The position numbers were made by a program, and so were the translations under genes. A stretch of 64,000 bases of DNA, from assembly GCA_035533275.1 (NCBI GenBank), contig DATLUD010000045.1, positions 1 to 64,000 of the forward strand, written 5' to 3'. Below are positions 50,066 to 59,232 of the stretch, one piece after another (position 1 is the stretch's first letter; every line of letters begins with the position of its first letter). Under the pieces are notes generated by a model. The model was not told the origin of the DNA. It made no database searches and was given only the letters and a program-made list of their open reading frames with translations. The stretch is from SCRA01 sp035533275 (GTDB lineage: Bacteria > Vulcanimicrobiota > Vulcanimicrobiia > Vulcanimicrobiales > SCRA01).

Positions 50066-51537
50066 TCGAGCGCAGCGCGACGGAAATCGCGGCAGCCGTC
50101 AACGGCCGGCAGGCCAGCGCCGTCGAGGTCCTCGACGCCCAGCTGGCGCAGGTCGAGCGGGTCGAGCCCAGCATCGGAGCCTTCCTCAGCGCGACCGCCG
50201 ACCTGGCGCGCCGCCAGGCGCTGCTCGTCGACGAGGCCGTGGCGGCGGGGCGCCGCCTGCCGTTGGCGGGCGTGCCCCTGGCGGTGAAGGACAACATGTG
50301 CCTCAGCGGCACCGTCACCACGGCCGGCTCGAGGATCCTGGAGCATTGGGTGGCGCCGTACACGGCGACGGCGGTGCAGCGGCTGCTCGACGCCGGCTGC
50401 GTTCCCGTGGGCAAGGCGAACTTGGACGAGTTCGCCATGGGCAGCTCGTGCGAGAACTCGGCCCTGGGAGTGACCCGCAATCCGTGGGATCTCCGGCGCG
50501 TACCCGGCGGAAGCTCGGGCGGCAGCGTGGCCGCGGTGGCGGCCCGTGAGGCGGCGCTGGCGACGGCGTCGGACACCGGCGGCTCGATCCGCGAGCCGGC
50601 GGCGTTCTGCGGCGTCGTGGGGATGAAGCCGACCTATGGCCGCGTCTCCCGCTACGGTCTCATCGCCTTCGCCTCGAGCTTGGACCAGATCGGGCCGATC
50701 GCGCGCACCGTCGAGGACGCCGCGGCGATGTACGACGTCATGGCCGGCCATGATCCCATGGACGCCACCAGCCTTCCGCGCCCCGTCGAGCCGACGGCGA
50801 CGGCGCTGCGCGGCGACCTCCGCGGGGTGCGCGTGGGCCTGGTGCGCGAGTTCGATACCAAGGGCTTGGGCCAGGAGATCGACGCCCTCTATCGCCGCGC
50901 CTACGAGAAGTTGGCGGCGCTGGGCGCCGAGGTGGTGGAGGTCGCGCTGCCGCACGCCGAGTACGGCTTGGCCACCTACTACTTGATCGCTCCGGCCGAG
51001 GCGTCGTCCAACCTGGCGCGCTTCGACGGCGTGCGCTACGGCCTGCGCGTCGAGGGCGCCAACGTGCAGGAGATGTACGCCAAGACGCGCGCGGCGGGCT
51101 TCGGCCCCGAGGTGAAGCGGCGCATCCTGATCGGCACGTACGCGCTCTCCAGCGGGTACTACGACGCGTACTACGTGCGCGCTCAGAAGGCGCGCACCCT
51201 CATGGCGGCCGATTTCGAGCAGGCTTTCGCGCAGTGCGACCTCATCGCATGCCCGGCGGCGAGCTCGGCGGCTTTCGAGTTCGGCGCCAAAGGTGACGAC
51301 CCGGTGGCGATGTACCTGATGGACTTCTACACGATCCCGATGTCGCTGGCCGGCGTGCCGGCCCTCTCGGTGCCCTGCGGTTTCGTCCGCGACGGGGAGA
51401 GCGAGCTGCCGATGGGCCTTCAGCTGGTGGCGCCGCTCTACCAAGAGGCACGGCTCTTCGCGGCGGCGCATGCCTACGAGCAGGCGACGCGCTTCACGCT
51501 CGACCGGGCCCCGGCCTCGCTGGAGGGCGTGCGATGA
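50062..51537 (+). CDS. gatA: Asp/Glu-tRNA amidotransferase subunit A
   Basis: A 491-residue amidase that frees ammonia from glutamine. The catalytic Lys lies in GVPLAVKDNMC. The glycine-serine loop is RVPGGSSGGSVAAVAA, followed by ATASDTGGSIREPAAFCGVVGMKPTYGRVSRYG with the nucleophilic Ser. Overlap with gatC is four bases (ATGA) and with gatB four bases. Confidence 0.96.
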   Translation: MIERSATEIAAAVNGRQASAVEVLDAQLAQVERVEPSIGAFLSATADLARRQALLVDEAVAAGRRLPLAGVPLAVKDNMCLSGTVTTAGSRILEHWVAPYTATAVQRLLDAGCVPVGKANLDEFAMGSSCENSALGVTRNPWDLRRVPGGSSGGSVAAVAAREAALATASDTGGSIREPAAFCGVVGMKPTYGRVSRYGLIAFASSLDQIGPIARTVEDAAAMYDVMAGHDPMDATSLPRPVEPTATALRGDLRGVRVGLVREFDTKGLGQEIDALYRRAYEKLAALGAEVVEVALPHAEYGLATYYLIAPAEASSNLARFDGVRYGLRVEGANVQEMYAKTRAAGFGPEVKRRILIGTYALSSGYYDAYYVRAQKARTLMAADFEQAFAQCDLIACPAASSAAFEFGAKGDDPVAMYLMDFYTIPMSLAGVPALSVPCGFVRDGESELPMGLQLVAPLYQEARLFAAAHAYEQATRFTLDRAPASLEGVR

Positions 51538-53036
51538 CGACGATGGTCGAGCAAGCGTACGAGGCGGTCATCGGGATCGAGTGTCACGTCGAGCTGAAGA
51601 CGAACTCGAAGATGTTCTGCGGCTGCCGCAACGAGTTCGGCGGCGAGCCGAATCGCCATCTCTGCCCCGTCTGCCTCGGGCTTCCCGGCGCGCTTCCGGT
51701 GCCCAACCGCGTCGCCATCGAGCACGTGGTGCGCGCGGGCTTGGCCCTCGACGCCGCGATTCCCGCGCACTCGAAGTTCGATCGGAAGAATTACTTCTAT
51801 CCGGACATGCCCAAGGATTACCAGATCTCCCAGTTCGACATGCCTCTGGTGAGCGGCGGCGTGGTGCGCTTCCGGCGGGCCGACGGGAGCGAAGGCTCGT
51901 GCCGGCTGACGCGCATCCACTTGGAGGAGGACACCGGCAAGTCCAGCCACATGGGCTCGCGCGACGGCCGCATCGCGGGGAGCACGCGCTCCTTGGTCGA
52001 CTTCAACCGCGCCGGCGTCCCGCTGATGGAAGTGGTGGCCGAGCCGGACCTGCGCACGCCCGAGGACGCCGTGGCGTTCCTCGAGTACCTGCGGCTCACG
52101 TTCCTCTACCTGGACATCTCCGACGTGAAGATGGAGGAAGGTTCGCTGCGCTGCGATGCCAACGTCTCCATCCGCAAGCCGGGGGAGCCCTTCGGCACCA
52201 AGGCCGAGATCAAGAACATGAACTCGTTCCGCTCGGTCTATCGTGCGCTTCAGTACGAGATCGAGCGTCAGCGGCGCGTGCTGGCCGAAGGCGGGCGCAT
52301 CGTGCAGGAGACGCGCGGCTGGGACGAGGTCGAGGGCGTGACCCACTCGATGCGCAGCAAGGAGCAGGCCCACGACTACCGCTACTTCCCCGATCCCGAT
52401 CTCGTGCCGCTGGCGCTAGACGCGGCGTGGGTGCAGGAGCTGCGCTCCACGGTCGGCTTCACGCCGATCGCCGCGTACGATCGCTTGCAGCGTGACTACC
52501 GGCTCTCGCCGGCGCAGATTCGCCAGATCGTCGACGATCCGGATCTGGCCCGCTTTCTCTCGGCGACGATCGAGGGGGGCGCCGCCGCTTCGGGCGAGGG
52601 CATCGCAGCATACGCGCAAGCGGTGGCCAATTGGCTGCTGGGCGACGTCTCGCGCATACTCAACGAGCGCGGGATCTCCATCGCGGGGCAGGACCGTTTG
52701 ACGCCCGCCGCGTTGGGAGAGCTCGCGGAGCTCTCGATCGGCGGGGCCGTGACGTCGAAGACCGCCAAGGAGCTGCTGGAACACGTGATGAGCGAGGGCG
52801 GCTCGCCCAAGGAGATCGTGGTGCGCGAGGGCCTCGCGCAATTGAGCGACCCGACGGCCGTCGCCGCGATCGTCGACGAGGTGCTCGCCGCGAACGCCAA
52901 GTCGGTCGCCGACTTCAAGGCTGGCAAGGAGAACGCGCTCAAGGCGCTGGTCGGCCAGGTCATGAAGACCTCGAAGGGCAAGGCGAATCCGCAGATGGCG
53001 GAGCGGCTCCTGCGCGATCGCCTGACGGGCTCCTGA
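51534..53036 (+). CDS. gatB: Asp/Glu-tRNA amidotransferase subunit B
   Basis: A 500-residue subunit that activates the misacylated tRNA. It has YEAVIGIECHVELKTNSKMFCGC, VCLGLPGALPVPN, KNYFYPDMPKDYQISQFDMPL, IHLEEDTGKSSH and SLVDFNRAGVPLMEVVAEPD, all signature blocks. The C-terminal helical YqeY-like domain (about 340-500) ends SKGKANPQMAERLLRDRL. It finishes the gatCAB operon. Confidence 0.96.
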   Translation: MTTMVEQAYEAVIGIECHVELKTNSKMFCGCRNEFGGEPNRHLCPVCLGLPGALPVPNRVAIEHVVRAGLALDAAIPAHSKFDRKNYFYPDMPKDYQISQFDMPLVSGGVVRFRRADGSEGSCRLTRIHLEEDTGKSSHMGSRDGRIAGSTRSLVDFNRAGVPLMEVVAEPDLRTPEDAVAFLEYLRLTFLYLDISDVKMEEGSLRCDANVSIRKPGEPFGTKAEIKNMNSFRSVYRALQYEIERQRRVLAEGGRIVQETRGWDEVEGVTHSMRSKEQAHDYRYFPDPDLVPLALDAAWVQELRSTVGFTPIAAYDRLQRDYRLSPAQIRQIVDDPDLARFLSATIEGGAAASGEGIAAYAQAVANWLLGDVSRILNERGISIAGQDRLTPAALGELAELSIGGAVTSKTAKELLEHVMSEGGSPKEIVVREGLAQLSDPTAVAAIVDEVLAANAKSVADFKAGKENALKALVGQVMKTSKGKANPQMAERLLRDRLTGS

Positions 53037-53056
53037 GCGCGGGGCGGGAGACGGCG

Positions 53057-55405
53057 ATGGGTCCGGCCCTCGCGGACGAGCGGACGCTGGCGGCGGTCGA
53101 CTTCGCCGCCATCCGCGAGGCTCTGGCGGGCGAGTGCGGTGGCGCCGTGGCGGCCGCCCGCGCGCGCGAGCTGAGGCCGACCACCGACGTCGCCGCCATC
53201 CGCGCGGCGCAAGCGGCTACCTCGGAGATGCGCGGCGTACTGGCCGAGTCCACGTTCGGTTTCGGCGGCATCCCCGATTGCGCGCCGGTCGTCGAGCGCG
53301 CGGCGTTGCGGGCGGCGCTCGGGGGCGAGGAGCTGCGCGCGGTCTACACCGCGCTGGCCGCCGTGGCCGCCGCGGTGCGCGCCGTGCACGACGCGGAGGC
53401 GCCGGCCCTTCACGCGTTGGTGCGCCCGCATCGGCCTTTGCCCGAGCTCCTGCGCGAGATCGGCGAGGCGATCGGCGAGCGCGGCGAGGTGCTCGACCGC
53501 GCCTCTTCGGCGCTCTCGCGCTTGCGTCGCGCCATCGCGCAGGCGCAGGACGAGGTGCGGGAGCGAACGTCGGCCGTTCTGCGTCAACAGAAGTACGCAA
53601 AGATGATCGGCGAGTCCATCGTCACCGTGCGCGAAGGCCGTTACGTCGTGCCGATCAAGGCGGAGTTTTCCGGAGAGTTCCCCGGCGTCGTGCACGACAC
53701 CAGCTCGAGCGGCGCCACGGTCTTCATCGAGCCGCTGGTGACGTTGGAGGCCAACAACCGCCTGCGCGCCCTGCGCATCGAGGAGCAGCGCGAGGTCGAT
53801 CGCATCTTGCGCGAGCTCTCCGCGCGCGTCGGCGAGAACGGCGTTGCCGTGGGCGCCAACCTCGAGGTGCTGGCCCAGCTCGATCTCGCCTCGGCGATGG
53901 CCCGTCTGGCCGATCGCCAGCGCGCGGTGGCCCCGGTCATCGCCGAGAACGCCCGCATCGCGATCGTGGAAGGGCGTCACCCGCTGCTGCGCGGCACGCC
54001 CGTGCCGCAGTCCGTCCGGCTCGATGAGGAACAGCGAGTCATCGTGATCTCCGGGCCGAACATGGGCGGCAAGACGGTGACCCTGAAGATGGTGGGGCTC
54101 TTCCTGGCGATGGCGTGCTGCGGCCTCCACCTGCCGGCGGAAGAAGGCACGACCGTCGGCGCATTCGACGGGCTCTACTCCGACATCGGCGACGAGCAGT
54201 CGATCGCGGAGAACCTCTCGACCTATTCGGCGCACATCGTGGCAATGCGCGAGATCCTGTCCAGCGCCGACGAGCGCAGCCTGGTGCTCGTCGACGAGAT
54301 CGGCGGCGGCACGGAGCCGGGGGCCGGGGCGGCGCTCGCGATCGCCATGCTCGAGGTGTTGCTGGAGCGGCGCACGCGGGCGATCGTCACCACGCATGCC
54401 ACGGAGCTGAAGATCTGGGCCCACGCCACCCCGCACGTCCGCAACGCCTCCGTGCGGTTCGATCCTCGCACGCACGCGCCGACATACCACCTGGACGTCG
54501 GCAGCCCGGGGCAGTCGCTCGCCTTTCCGCTGGCGCGCGCCTTGGGGATTGACGCGCCGTTGGTGGACCGCGCCGAGGCGCTGCTGGCCCAAGGCGAGCG
54601 CGAGTACGACCGCGCCGTCGCCTCGCTGGCCGAGGAGCGCGCCGTCCTCCAGGGCGAGGTCGACCGCCTCCGCGAGGAGCGCCAGGTCTTGGCCGGCGAG
54701 GCGCATCGCTTGGCGCAGGCCCGCGAGCGCCTCGACGAGGAGCGGCGGCGGCTGCGCACGGAGGGGGGCGAGCGCCTGGGCCGTGCCGTGCGCGAGTTCA
54801 CCGAAGAGCTGGCGCGTCGCGCCGAGCGCGGGGCCCCGCGGCCGCGGGCGACGGCAGGCCAGCGCAACCTGCTGGCCAAGGCGCTGGAGCAGATCCACGG
54901 CGACCTGGGCATCGAGCCGGAGCCCGGGCCATCTGGGGCCGGCGGAGAGGCGATCGGGGTCGGGGATCGCGTGCACGTGTCCTCGCTCGGACAGAGCGGC
55001 ACCGTGGCGGAAGACTACGGCGATCGGCTCTTGGTGCAGCTGGGGACCATGAAGACGGTGGTCTCCCGCGACGAGGTGCGCCTGGAGGGCCGCGCCGCGC
55101 GCCCCGAGCGGGAGCCGCGGCGCGCGGGAGGCGGGGGCAGCTCGGCGGCGCTGGCCGCGCAGGCTCGCCTGGAGCTCGACGTGCGCGGCATGCGCGTGGC
55201 CGAGGCGGAGCCGCTGGTGGAGCGCTGGCTCGACGAAGGGATGCTGGCCGGGGGCAAGACGCTGCGCCTCATCCACGGCAAGGGAACGGGCATGCTCGGG
55301 CGTGGACTCCAGGCATTCGTGAAGGGCCACCCACAGGTGCGCGCCATGCGCTACGGCAACGTCGATGAAGGCGGCACCGGCGTCACGGTGATCGAGTTGC
55401 AGTGA
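53057..55405 (+). CDS. mutS2: Endonuclease MutS2
   Basis: A 782-residue MutS2. It lacks the mismatch-recognition N domain of MutS, has a core/clamp region (about 1-320), then the ATPase with GPNMGGKTVTLKMVGL, STYSAHIVAMREIL and LVLVDEIGGGTEPGAGAALA, a coiled-coil/KOW linker, and a C-terminal Smr domain (about 705-782: LELDVRGMRVAEAEPLVERWLDEG and LIHGKGTGMLGRGLQAFV). MutS2 acts on recombination intermediates or on collided ribosomes. GGGAG precedes ATG 53057. It overlaps tyrS by four bases. Confidence 0.95.
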   Translation: MGPALADERTLAAVDFAAIREALAGECGGAVAAARARELRPTTDVAAIRAAQAATSEMRGVLAESTFGFGGIPDCAPVVERAALRAALGGEELRAVYTALAAVAAAVRAVHDAEAPALHALVRPHRPLPELLREIGEAIGERGEVLDRASSALSRLRRAIAQAQDEVRERTSAVLRQQKYAKMIGESIVTVREGRYVVPIKAEFSGEFPGVVHDTSSSGATVFIEPLVTLEANNRLRALRIEEQREVDRILRELSARVGENGVAVGANLEVLAQLDLASAMARLADRQRAVAPVIAENARIAIVEGRHPLLRGTPVPQSVRLDEEQRVIVISGPNMGGKTVTLKMVGLFLAMACCGLHLPAEEGTTVGAFDGLYSDIGDEQSIAENLSTYSAHIVAMREILSSADERSLVLVDEIGGGTEPGAGAALAIAMLEVLLERRTRAIVTTHATELKIWAHATPHVRNASVRFDPRTHAPTYHLDVGSPGQSLAFPLARALGIDAPLVDRAEALLAQGEREYDRAVASLAEERAVLQGEVDRLREERQVLAGEAHRLAQARERLDEERRRLRTEGGERLGRAVREFTEELARRAERGAPRPRATAGQRNLLAKALEQIHGDLGIEPEPGPSGAGGEAIGVGDRVHVSSLGQSGTVAEDYGDRLLVQLGTMKTVVSRDEVRLEGRAARPEREPRRAGGGGSSAALAAQARLELDVRGMRVAEAEPLVERWLDEGMLAGGKTLRLIHGKGTGMLGRGLQAFVKGHPQVRAMRYGNVDEGGTGVTVIELQ

Positions 55406-56673
55406 GCATACCGGGAAGGGAGTCGTCGGCGGCTCATGGAACAGCGCTCCCTCCCATGGCTGCCGATATTTCCATGACGCCGGCCGCGCAGGCGGCTTTC
55501 CTTGCCGACGGTTGCGCCGACATCGTCTCCATCGAGGAGCTCGAGGCGCGCATTGCCCGTAAGCGCCGGCTCACGGTGAAGTTCGGCGTCGATCCGTCGG
55601 GCTCGGAGCTCCACCTCGGCCACGCCGTGGTGCTGCACAAGATGCGGGAGTTTCAGGATCTCGGGCATCGCGTGATCCTCTTGATCGGGGACTTCACGGC
55701 GCTGATCGGAGATCCAACGGGGCGCAACGAGCAGCGCAAGCCGATCTCGCGCGAGCAGATCGAAGCGAACATGACGACCTACCGCGAGCAGGCGGGGCGC
55801 GTGCTCGACCTCGAGCGGCTGGAGATCATGTACAACTCCACGTGGCTGCGTCCGCTGGCGTTCGACGATCTGCTCCGCCTCACATCGCAGGTGACGGTGG
55901 CGCGCATGCTCGAGAGGAACGACTTCTCGAACAGGTATCACACGGGTCTGCCGATCTCGCTCCACGAGCTCCTCTACCCCGTCGCGCAGGCCTACGACAG
56001 CGTGGCCATGGAGGCCGATGTCGAGCTGGGGGGCACCGAGCAGCTCTTCAACTTCATGCTCGCCCGGCAGTTCCAGGAGCATGCCGGCCAGCCCCCCCAG
56101 ATCTGCATGACCGCTCCGATCCTCGAGGGTCTCGACGGGGAGCGGCGCATGGGCAAGTCGCTGGGCAACTACGTCTCCATCGGGGAGCCCGCGGAGCAGC
56201 AGTTCGGCAAGCTCATGTCGCTGCCCGACGCGATGATTCCGCGCTATGCCCGGCTGGCGGCCTTCCGGAGTCAAGGGGCGTGCGACGAGCTGGCGTCTCA
56301 GCTGGCCGCGGGCGCGGTCGGTCCGATGGCGGCGAAGAAGGATCTGGCAGAAGAGATCGTCGCCATCTACCACGGTCGAGAGGCCGCGCGCGCGGCTCGC
56401 GCGTACTTCGAGCGCACGGTGCAGCGCAAGGAGGCGCCGGCGGAGATGCCGGAGTTCGTCCTCCAAGCGTGGCCGCGCAACATCACGCTCGTGCTCGCCG
56501 CCAGTGGTCTCGCGCCGAGCAAGCGTGAGGCTGAGCGCCTTATCGCGGGCGGCGGCGTGCGGCTGAACGGCGAGCCCGTGACCAACCCCTCGGCGCCATG
56601 GCAGGAGCGGACGCCGGCGGTGCTCTCCGTCGGCAGCCGGCGTTTCGTTCGCGTTCTACCCCCGCCGCAGTGA
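55402..56673 (+). CDS. tyrS: Tyrosyl-tRNA synthetase
   Basis: Up to 423 residues from GTG 55402, which overlaps the mutS2 stop. ATG 55456 is an alternative start. The class I HIGH motif is LHLGHAVVL and the KMSKS loop reads RRMGKSLGNYVSI, a Gly-for-Ser variant. PTGRNEQRKPISREQIEANMTTYREQ and DVELGGTEQLFNFMLARQFQ are typical of the TyrRZ subclass. An S4-like RNA-binding domain ends the protein (SKREAERLIAGGGVRLNGEPV). It charges tRNA-Tyr. Confidence 0.94.
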   Translation: MSIPGRESSAAHGTALPPMAADISMTPAAQAAFLADGCADIVSIEELEARIARKRRLTVKFGVDPSGSELHLGHAVVLHKMREFQDLGHRVILLIGDFTALIGDPTGRNEQRKPISREQIEANMTTYREQAGRVLDLERLEIMYNSTWLRPLAFDDLLRLTSQVTVARMLERNDFSNRYHTGLPISLHELLYPVAQAYDSVAMEADVELGGTEQLFNFMLARQFQEHAGQPPQICMTAPILEGLDGERRMGKSLGNYVSIGEPAEQQFGKLMSLPDAMIPRYARLAAFRSQGACDELASQLAAGAVGPMAAKKDLAEEIVAIYHGREAARAARAYFERTVQRKEAPAEMPEFVLQAWPRNITLVLAASGLAPSKREAERLIAGGGVRLNGEPVTNPSAPWQERTPAVLSVGSRRFVRVLPPPQ

Positions 56674-56698
56674 TGCGGCACGACCATTCGGAGTACCG

Positions 56699-56878
56699 AT
56701 GACCGTGAGCCACTCGGAAACGCTTCAAAAAATCGCCGCCGGTCAATTTGCCTGCCGTGTCTGCGGGCGCGTGCACGACGAGCCGCGTGAGGGCGGCCCG
56801 CCGGTGATCTGCCCGTGCGGCTGGTGGTACGACTTCGTGGACGGCCGGATCCTCGGCCATTTCCACGACCCCTTCTAG
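56699..56878 (+). CDS. Small zinc-ribbon protein, unknown
   Basis: A 59-residue protein with GGAG five bases before ATG 56699. Four cysteines in CRVC and CPC arrangement (residues about 19, 22, 41, 43) suggest one zinc ribbon, followed by the aromatic GWWYDFVDGRILGHFHDPF tail. Codon use is like that of true genes. It lies between tyrS and the convergent hslO gene. No family recognised. It could bind nucleic acid or a protein partner. Confidence 0.6.
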   Translation: MTVSHSETLQKIAAGQFACRVCGRVHDEPREGGPPVICPCGWWYDFVDGRILGHFHDPF

Positions 56879-56886
56879 GGAAGGGG

Positions 56887-57768
56887 CTAGCGCGCCGCGA
56901 TCGCGGCGACCTCGTCCGGCGTCACCTCGTAGACGCGCGCACAATACTCGCAGGTCACGGTCTGTGGGCGGCTCTCGCACGCCATCTCACGCAGCGCTTG
57001 GGGACCGAGGCCGCGGATGGCTACCTCGATCTTCTCGCGCGAGCACCGGCAAGCGAATCGCGTGGCCAGGCGGCGCAGATGCTTGGGCTCGAGGTCGCCG
57101 ACGAGACGCTGTACCAGGTCCCACGGAGAGGCGCCCTCGCGCACGAGCGACGTGACGGGCGGCAGCGCGGCGGCCGCCCGCTCCAGCTGGTCGACGGCGT
57201 GGTCCGCGGCGCCCGGGAGGAGCTCGGCGACGATGCCCCCGGCGGCGAGGATCCCGGCGGGGTTCGCGAGCACGCCCAGCGCGACCACGCACGGCGTCTG
57301 TTCCGACTGGGCGAAGTAGGCGGCGACATCGTCGCCGATCTCCCCGCTGACCAGCCGAACGATCCCCGTATAGGGCTGTCCGCTCTCGAGCGTGCGCGTG
57401 ACCTGGAGCACGCCCGAACCCACCGCTGCTCCCACGTCGAACTTGCCCGCGGCGCTGAGCGGGAGATCCACCTCGGGATGCAGCGCATACCCGCGGACGC
57501 CCAGTCCTTCGCCATCCGGAAATGCCTCCGCGAGCAGATTGCGCAGCGGCCCATCCCCGGCTACTTGCAGCACGACGCGCTGGGCGCCTTTGAGCGATCC
57601 CCCCATGAGTGCCGAGGCGGTGAGCAGACGCCCCAATGCCGCGCTTGCGGTGGGAGCGAGGTCGTGGCGACCGCGCGCCTCTGCGACGAGCTCCGTGGTG
57701 ACCGCCGCATGCACGCGGAGGGTACCGCCGGCGGCGGTGGCGGTGACGAGGTGATCCATGGGCCTCAT
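56887..57768 (-). CDS. hslO: Redox-activated chaperone Hsp33
   Basis: A 293-residue holdase that unfolds and activates on oxidation. The N-terminal part starts MDHLVTATAAGGTLRVHAAVTTELV, with GSLKGAQRVVLQVAGDGPLRNLLAEA. The C-terminal zinc switch has CRC and CEYC, the four redox cysteines. The ATG at 57768 (MRPMDHLV) or the one nine bases later starts the domain. An upstream extension of 35 residues is rejected for lack of homology. It is divergent from aroQ. Confidence 0.93.
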   Translation of the reverse strand: MRPMDHLVTATAAGGTLRVHAAVTTELVAEARGRHDLAPTASAALGRLLTASALMGGSLKGAQRVVLQVAGDGPLRNLLAEAFPDGEGLGVRGYALHPEVDLPLSAAGKFDVGAAVGSGVLQVTRTLESGQPYTGIVRLVSGEIGDDVAAYFAQSEQTPCVVALGVLANPAGILAAGGIVAELLPGAADHAVDQLERAAAALPPVTSLVREGASPWDLVQRLVGDLEPKHLRRLATRFACRCSREKIEVAIRGLGPQALREMACESRPQTVTCEYCARVYEVTPDEVAAIAAR

Positions 57769-57838
57769 GCTCTCGCCGAGGACGCCGGCGATCCCTTCCC
57801 GAATGGGCGTTCGAGCAGCCGACGTCGTGTGAGGATCG

Positions 57839-58285
57839 ATGCGTATCGCCGTATTGCACGGCCCCAATCTCAACGCGTTGGGAACGCGTGAGCCGGAGGT
57901 CTATGGCCGAACCACCCTCGCCGAGATCGACGACGCGCTGGAGCGCGAGGGCGCGGCCCTCGGCATCCAGGTCACAAGCGAGCAGCATCAAGGAGAAGGA
58001 GAGCTCGTGAGCGCCATTCACCGCGCGGCCGGCGATGGCACGACAGGCATCCTCATCAACCCCGGCGCGTATACCCATTATTCCTATGCCATCGCCGATG
58101 CGCTCCGGTGCATAGCCGTTCCAGCCGTCGAAATCCATCTCTCGAACATCCATGCGCGCGAGGAGTTCCGCCGCCACTCCGTGACGGCCGCTTCTTGCGT
58201 GGGCGTGGTTGCTGGATTCGGTTCCGATTCCTATACCGTCGCGCTGCGGGCGCTCGTGACCTATCTGTCTCGCAATCGGCGATGA
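57839..58285 (+). CDS. aroQ: Type II 3-dehydroquinate dehydratase
   Basis: A 148-residue enzyme of the shikimate pathway. It begins IAVLHGPNLNALGTREPEVYG with the active-site Asn and Tyr, then SEQHQGEGELVSAIHRAAG, INPGAYTHYSYAIADALRC and VEIHLSNIHAREEFRRHSVTA, carrying the catalytic His. Twelve-subunit assembly is usual for the family. It is followed after 154 bases by an HU gene. Confidence 0.95.
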   Translation: MRIAVLHGPNLNALGTREPEVYGRTTLAEIDDALEREGAALGIQVTSEQHQGEGELVSAIHRAAGDGTTGILINPGAYTHYSYAIADALRCIAVPAVEIHLSNIHAREEFRRHSVTAASCVGVVAGFGSDSYTVALRALVTYLSRNRR

Positions 58286-58439
58286 ATACAGGATTTCCGC
58301 CACTTTTCGGCAGGAGGCTCACTCCGGCAAAGCGTAGCAAGGCGGCGAACGGCGAGCCGGACGATCTACGCGCGTCCGCGTTTCGGCTTTGCCGACCTAG
58401 GATGTTGACGACCCCGCATGTTTTGGGGGAGGGAGTAAC

Positions 58440-58739
58440 GTGACGAAGGCCGATCTGATCGCCACCGTGGCAGAAAAGACGGGATTGACCAAACGCGAGG
58501 CGACCGCCGCCGTTGACAGCGTGTTCGATACGATTCGCGAATCGCTCACGGCCGGCGAGAAGGTTCAGTTGATTCCGTTCGGCAGCTTTGAGGTGCGCAA
58601 TCGCGAGAAGCGTGAGGGCCGGAACCCGAAGACGGGCGAGAAGCTGGTGATTCCCGCGCGGCGCGTGGCCGCGTTCTCCGCCGGCAAGGGGCTGCGCGAC
58701 GCCGTGGCGGCCGCGGCTAAGCGCCGCAAGCGCTCCTGA
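58440..58739 (+). CDS. HU-family DNA-binding protein
   Basis: A 99-residue histone-like protein from GTG, with GGGGAGGGAG just upstream. It shows TKADLIATVAEKTGLTKREATAAVDSVFDTI, the IPFGSFEVRNREKREGRNPKTGEKLVIPARRVAAFSAGKGL DNA-binding arm, and a short Lys/Arg tail. It bends DNA and packs the nucleoid. A terminator follows 27 bases later. Confidence 0.95.
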   Translation: MTKADLIATVAEKTGLTKREATAAVDSVFDTIRESLTAGEKVQLIPFGSFEVRNREKREGRNPKTGEKLVIPARRVAAFSAGKGLRDAVAAAAKRRKRS

Positions 58740-58765
58740 GCTCTAGAACCAAGCGCACGCTCTTC

Positions 58766-58793
58766 GGGGCGCGGCGCGCGCAAGCCGCGCCCC
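58766..58793 (+). terminator. Terminator after the HU gene
   Basis: GGGGCGCGGC (58766-58775) pairs with GCCGCGCCCC (58784-58793) over an 8-base loop, followed by TCTTGCTT. This fits an intrinsic terminator for a highly expressed gene. Confidence 0.75.
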
Positions 58794-58894
58794 TCTTGCT
58801 TGCGCTCGCAGGGGCCGAGCGCGTCGTGGGCGTATGAGAGGGCGCGGCTCGCAAGGGCCGCCCGTTCGGATCCCGCCCGTACGGATGCCGTCGG

Positions 58895-58972
58895 CGGGCT
58901 GTAGCGTAGCTTGGTTAACGCGCTAGCCTGGGGGGCTAGAGATCGCTGGTTCAAATCCAGTCAGCCCGACCA
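58895..58972 (+). tRNA. tRNA-Pro (anticodon GGG)
   Basis: The acceptor CGGGCTG (58895-58901) pairs with CAGCCCG (58962-58968), then A and encoded CCA. The anticodon stem CTAGC/GCTAG closes the loop CTGGGGG, giving GGG for proline codons CCC and CCU. The T arm has TTCAAAT. It has its own terminator directly downstream. Confidence 0.95.
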
Positions 58973-58975
58973 TGA

Positions 58976-59011
58976 GGAATGTGCCCAAGATGAATCACTT
59001 GGGCACGTTCC
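58976..59011 (+). terminator. Terminator of tRNA-Pro
   Basis: GGAATGTGCCCAAG pairs with CTTGGGCACGTTCC, 14 positions with one U-G pair, over the loop ATGAATCA, starting four bases after the tRNA. ATTTC follows. The fold shows that the open frame running through it is not coding. Confidence 0.8.
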
Positions 59012-59232
59012 ATTTCGCGGGTCTGCTGCCGCGCGTTGCTGTCGAAGAACGGTGCGCATTTCGCCGTCTCGATGCGCTGCTGATGAAGTCATGTCTTCGC
59101 ACCTCTTCGAGGAGTCTCGCAGACTATTCCCAATTGAGGGCGAATGCACTGGGCCGGCGCGTCTCCGCGTCCCGCAGGCGCGGCAGCATCGCCCGGCAGG
59201 TTGTCGCAGAGGTGTTCCCGTACTCCCGCGCG

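Noticed and set aside
52496..55330. Minus-strand open frame of 944 codons opposite mutS2
   Set aside because: Low-complexity product with no domain, exactly opposite the MutS2 gene; a codon-bias artefact.
58282..58443. 53-codon open frame exactly bridging aroQ and the HU gene with ATGA and GTGA overlaps
   Set aside because: Third codon positions are much richer in A/T than in true genes of the window, and no ribosome site or motif is seen.
58895..58972. tRNA-Pro as an integration site of a mobile element
   Set aside because: No integrase, no repeat of the tRNA 3' end and no phage-like genes nearby.
58972..59232. N-terminal extension of the RNase H-like frame back to tRNA-Pro
   Set aside because: The first part covers the strong tRNA terminator at 58976-59011 and lacks similarity to any RNase H; the domain begins near 59265.
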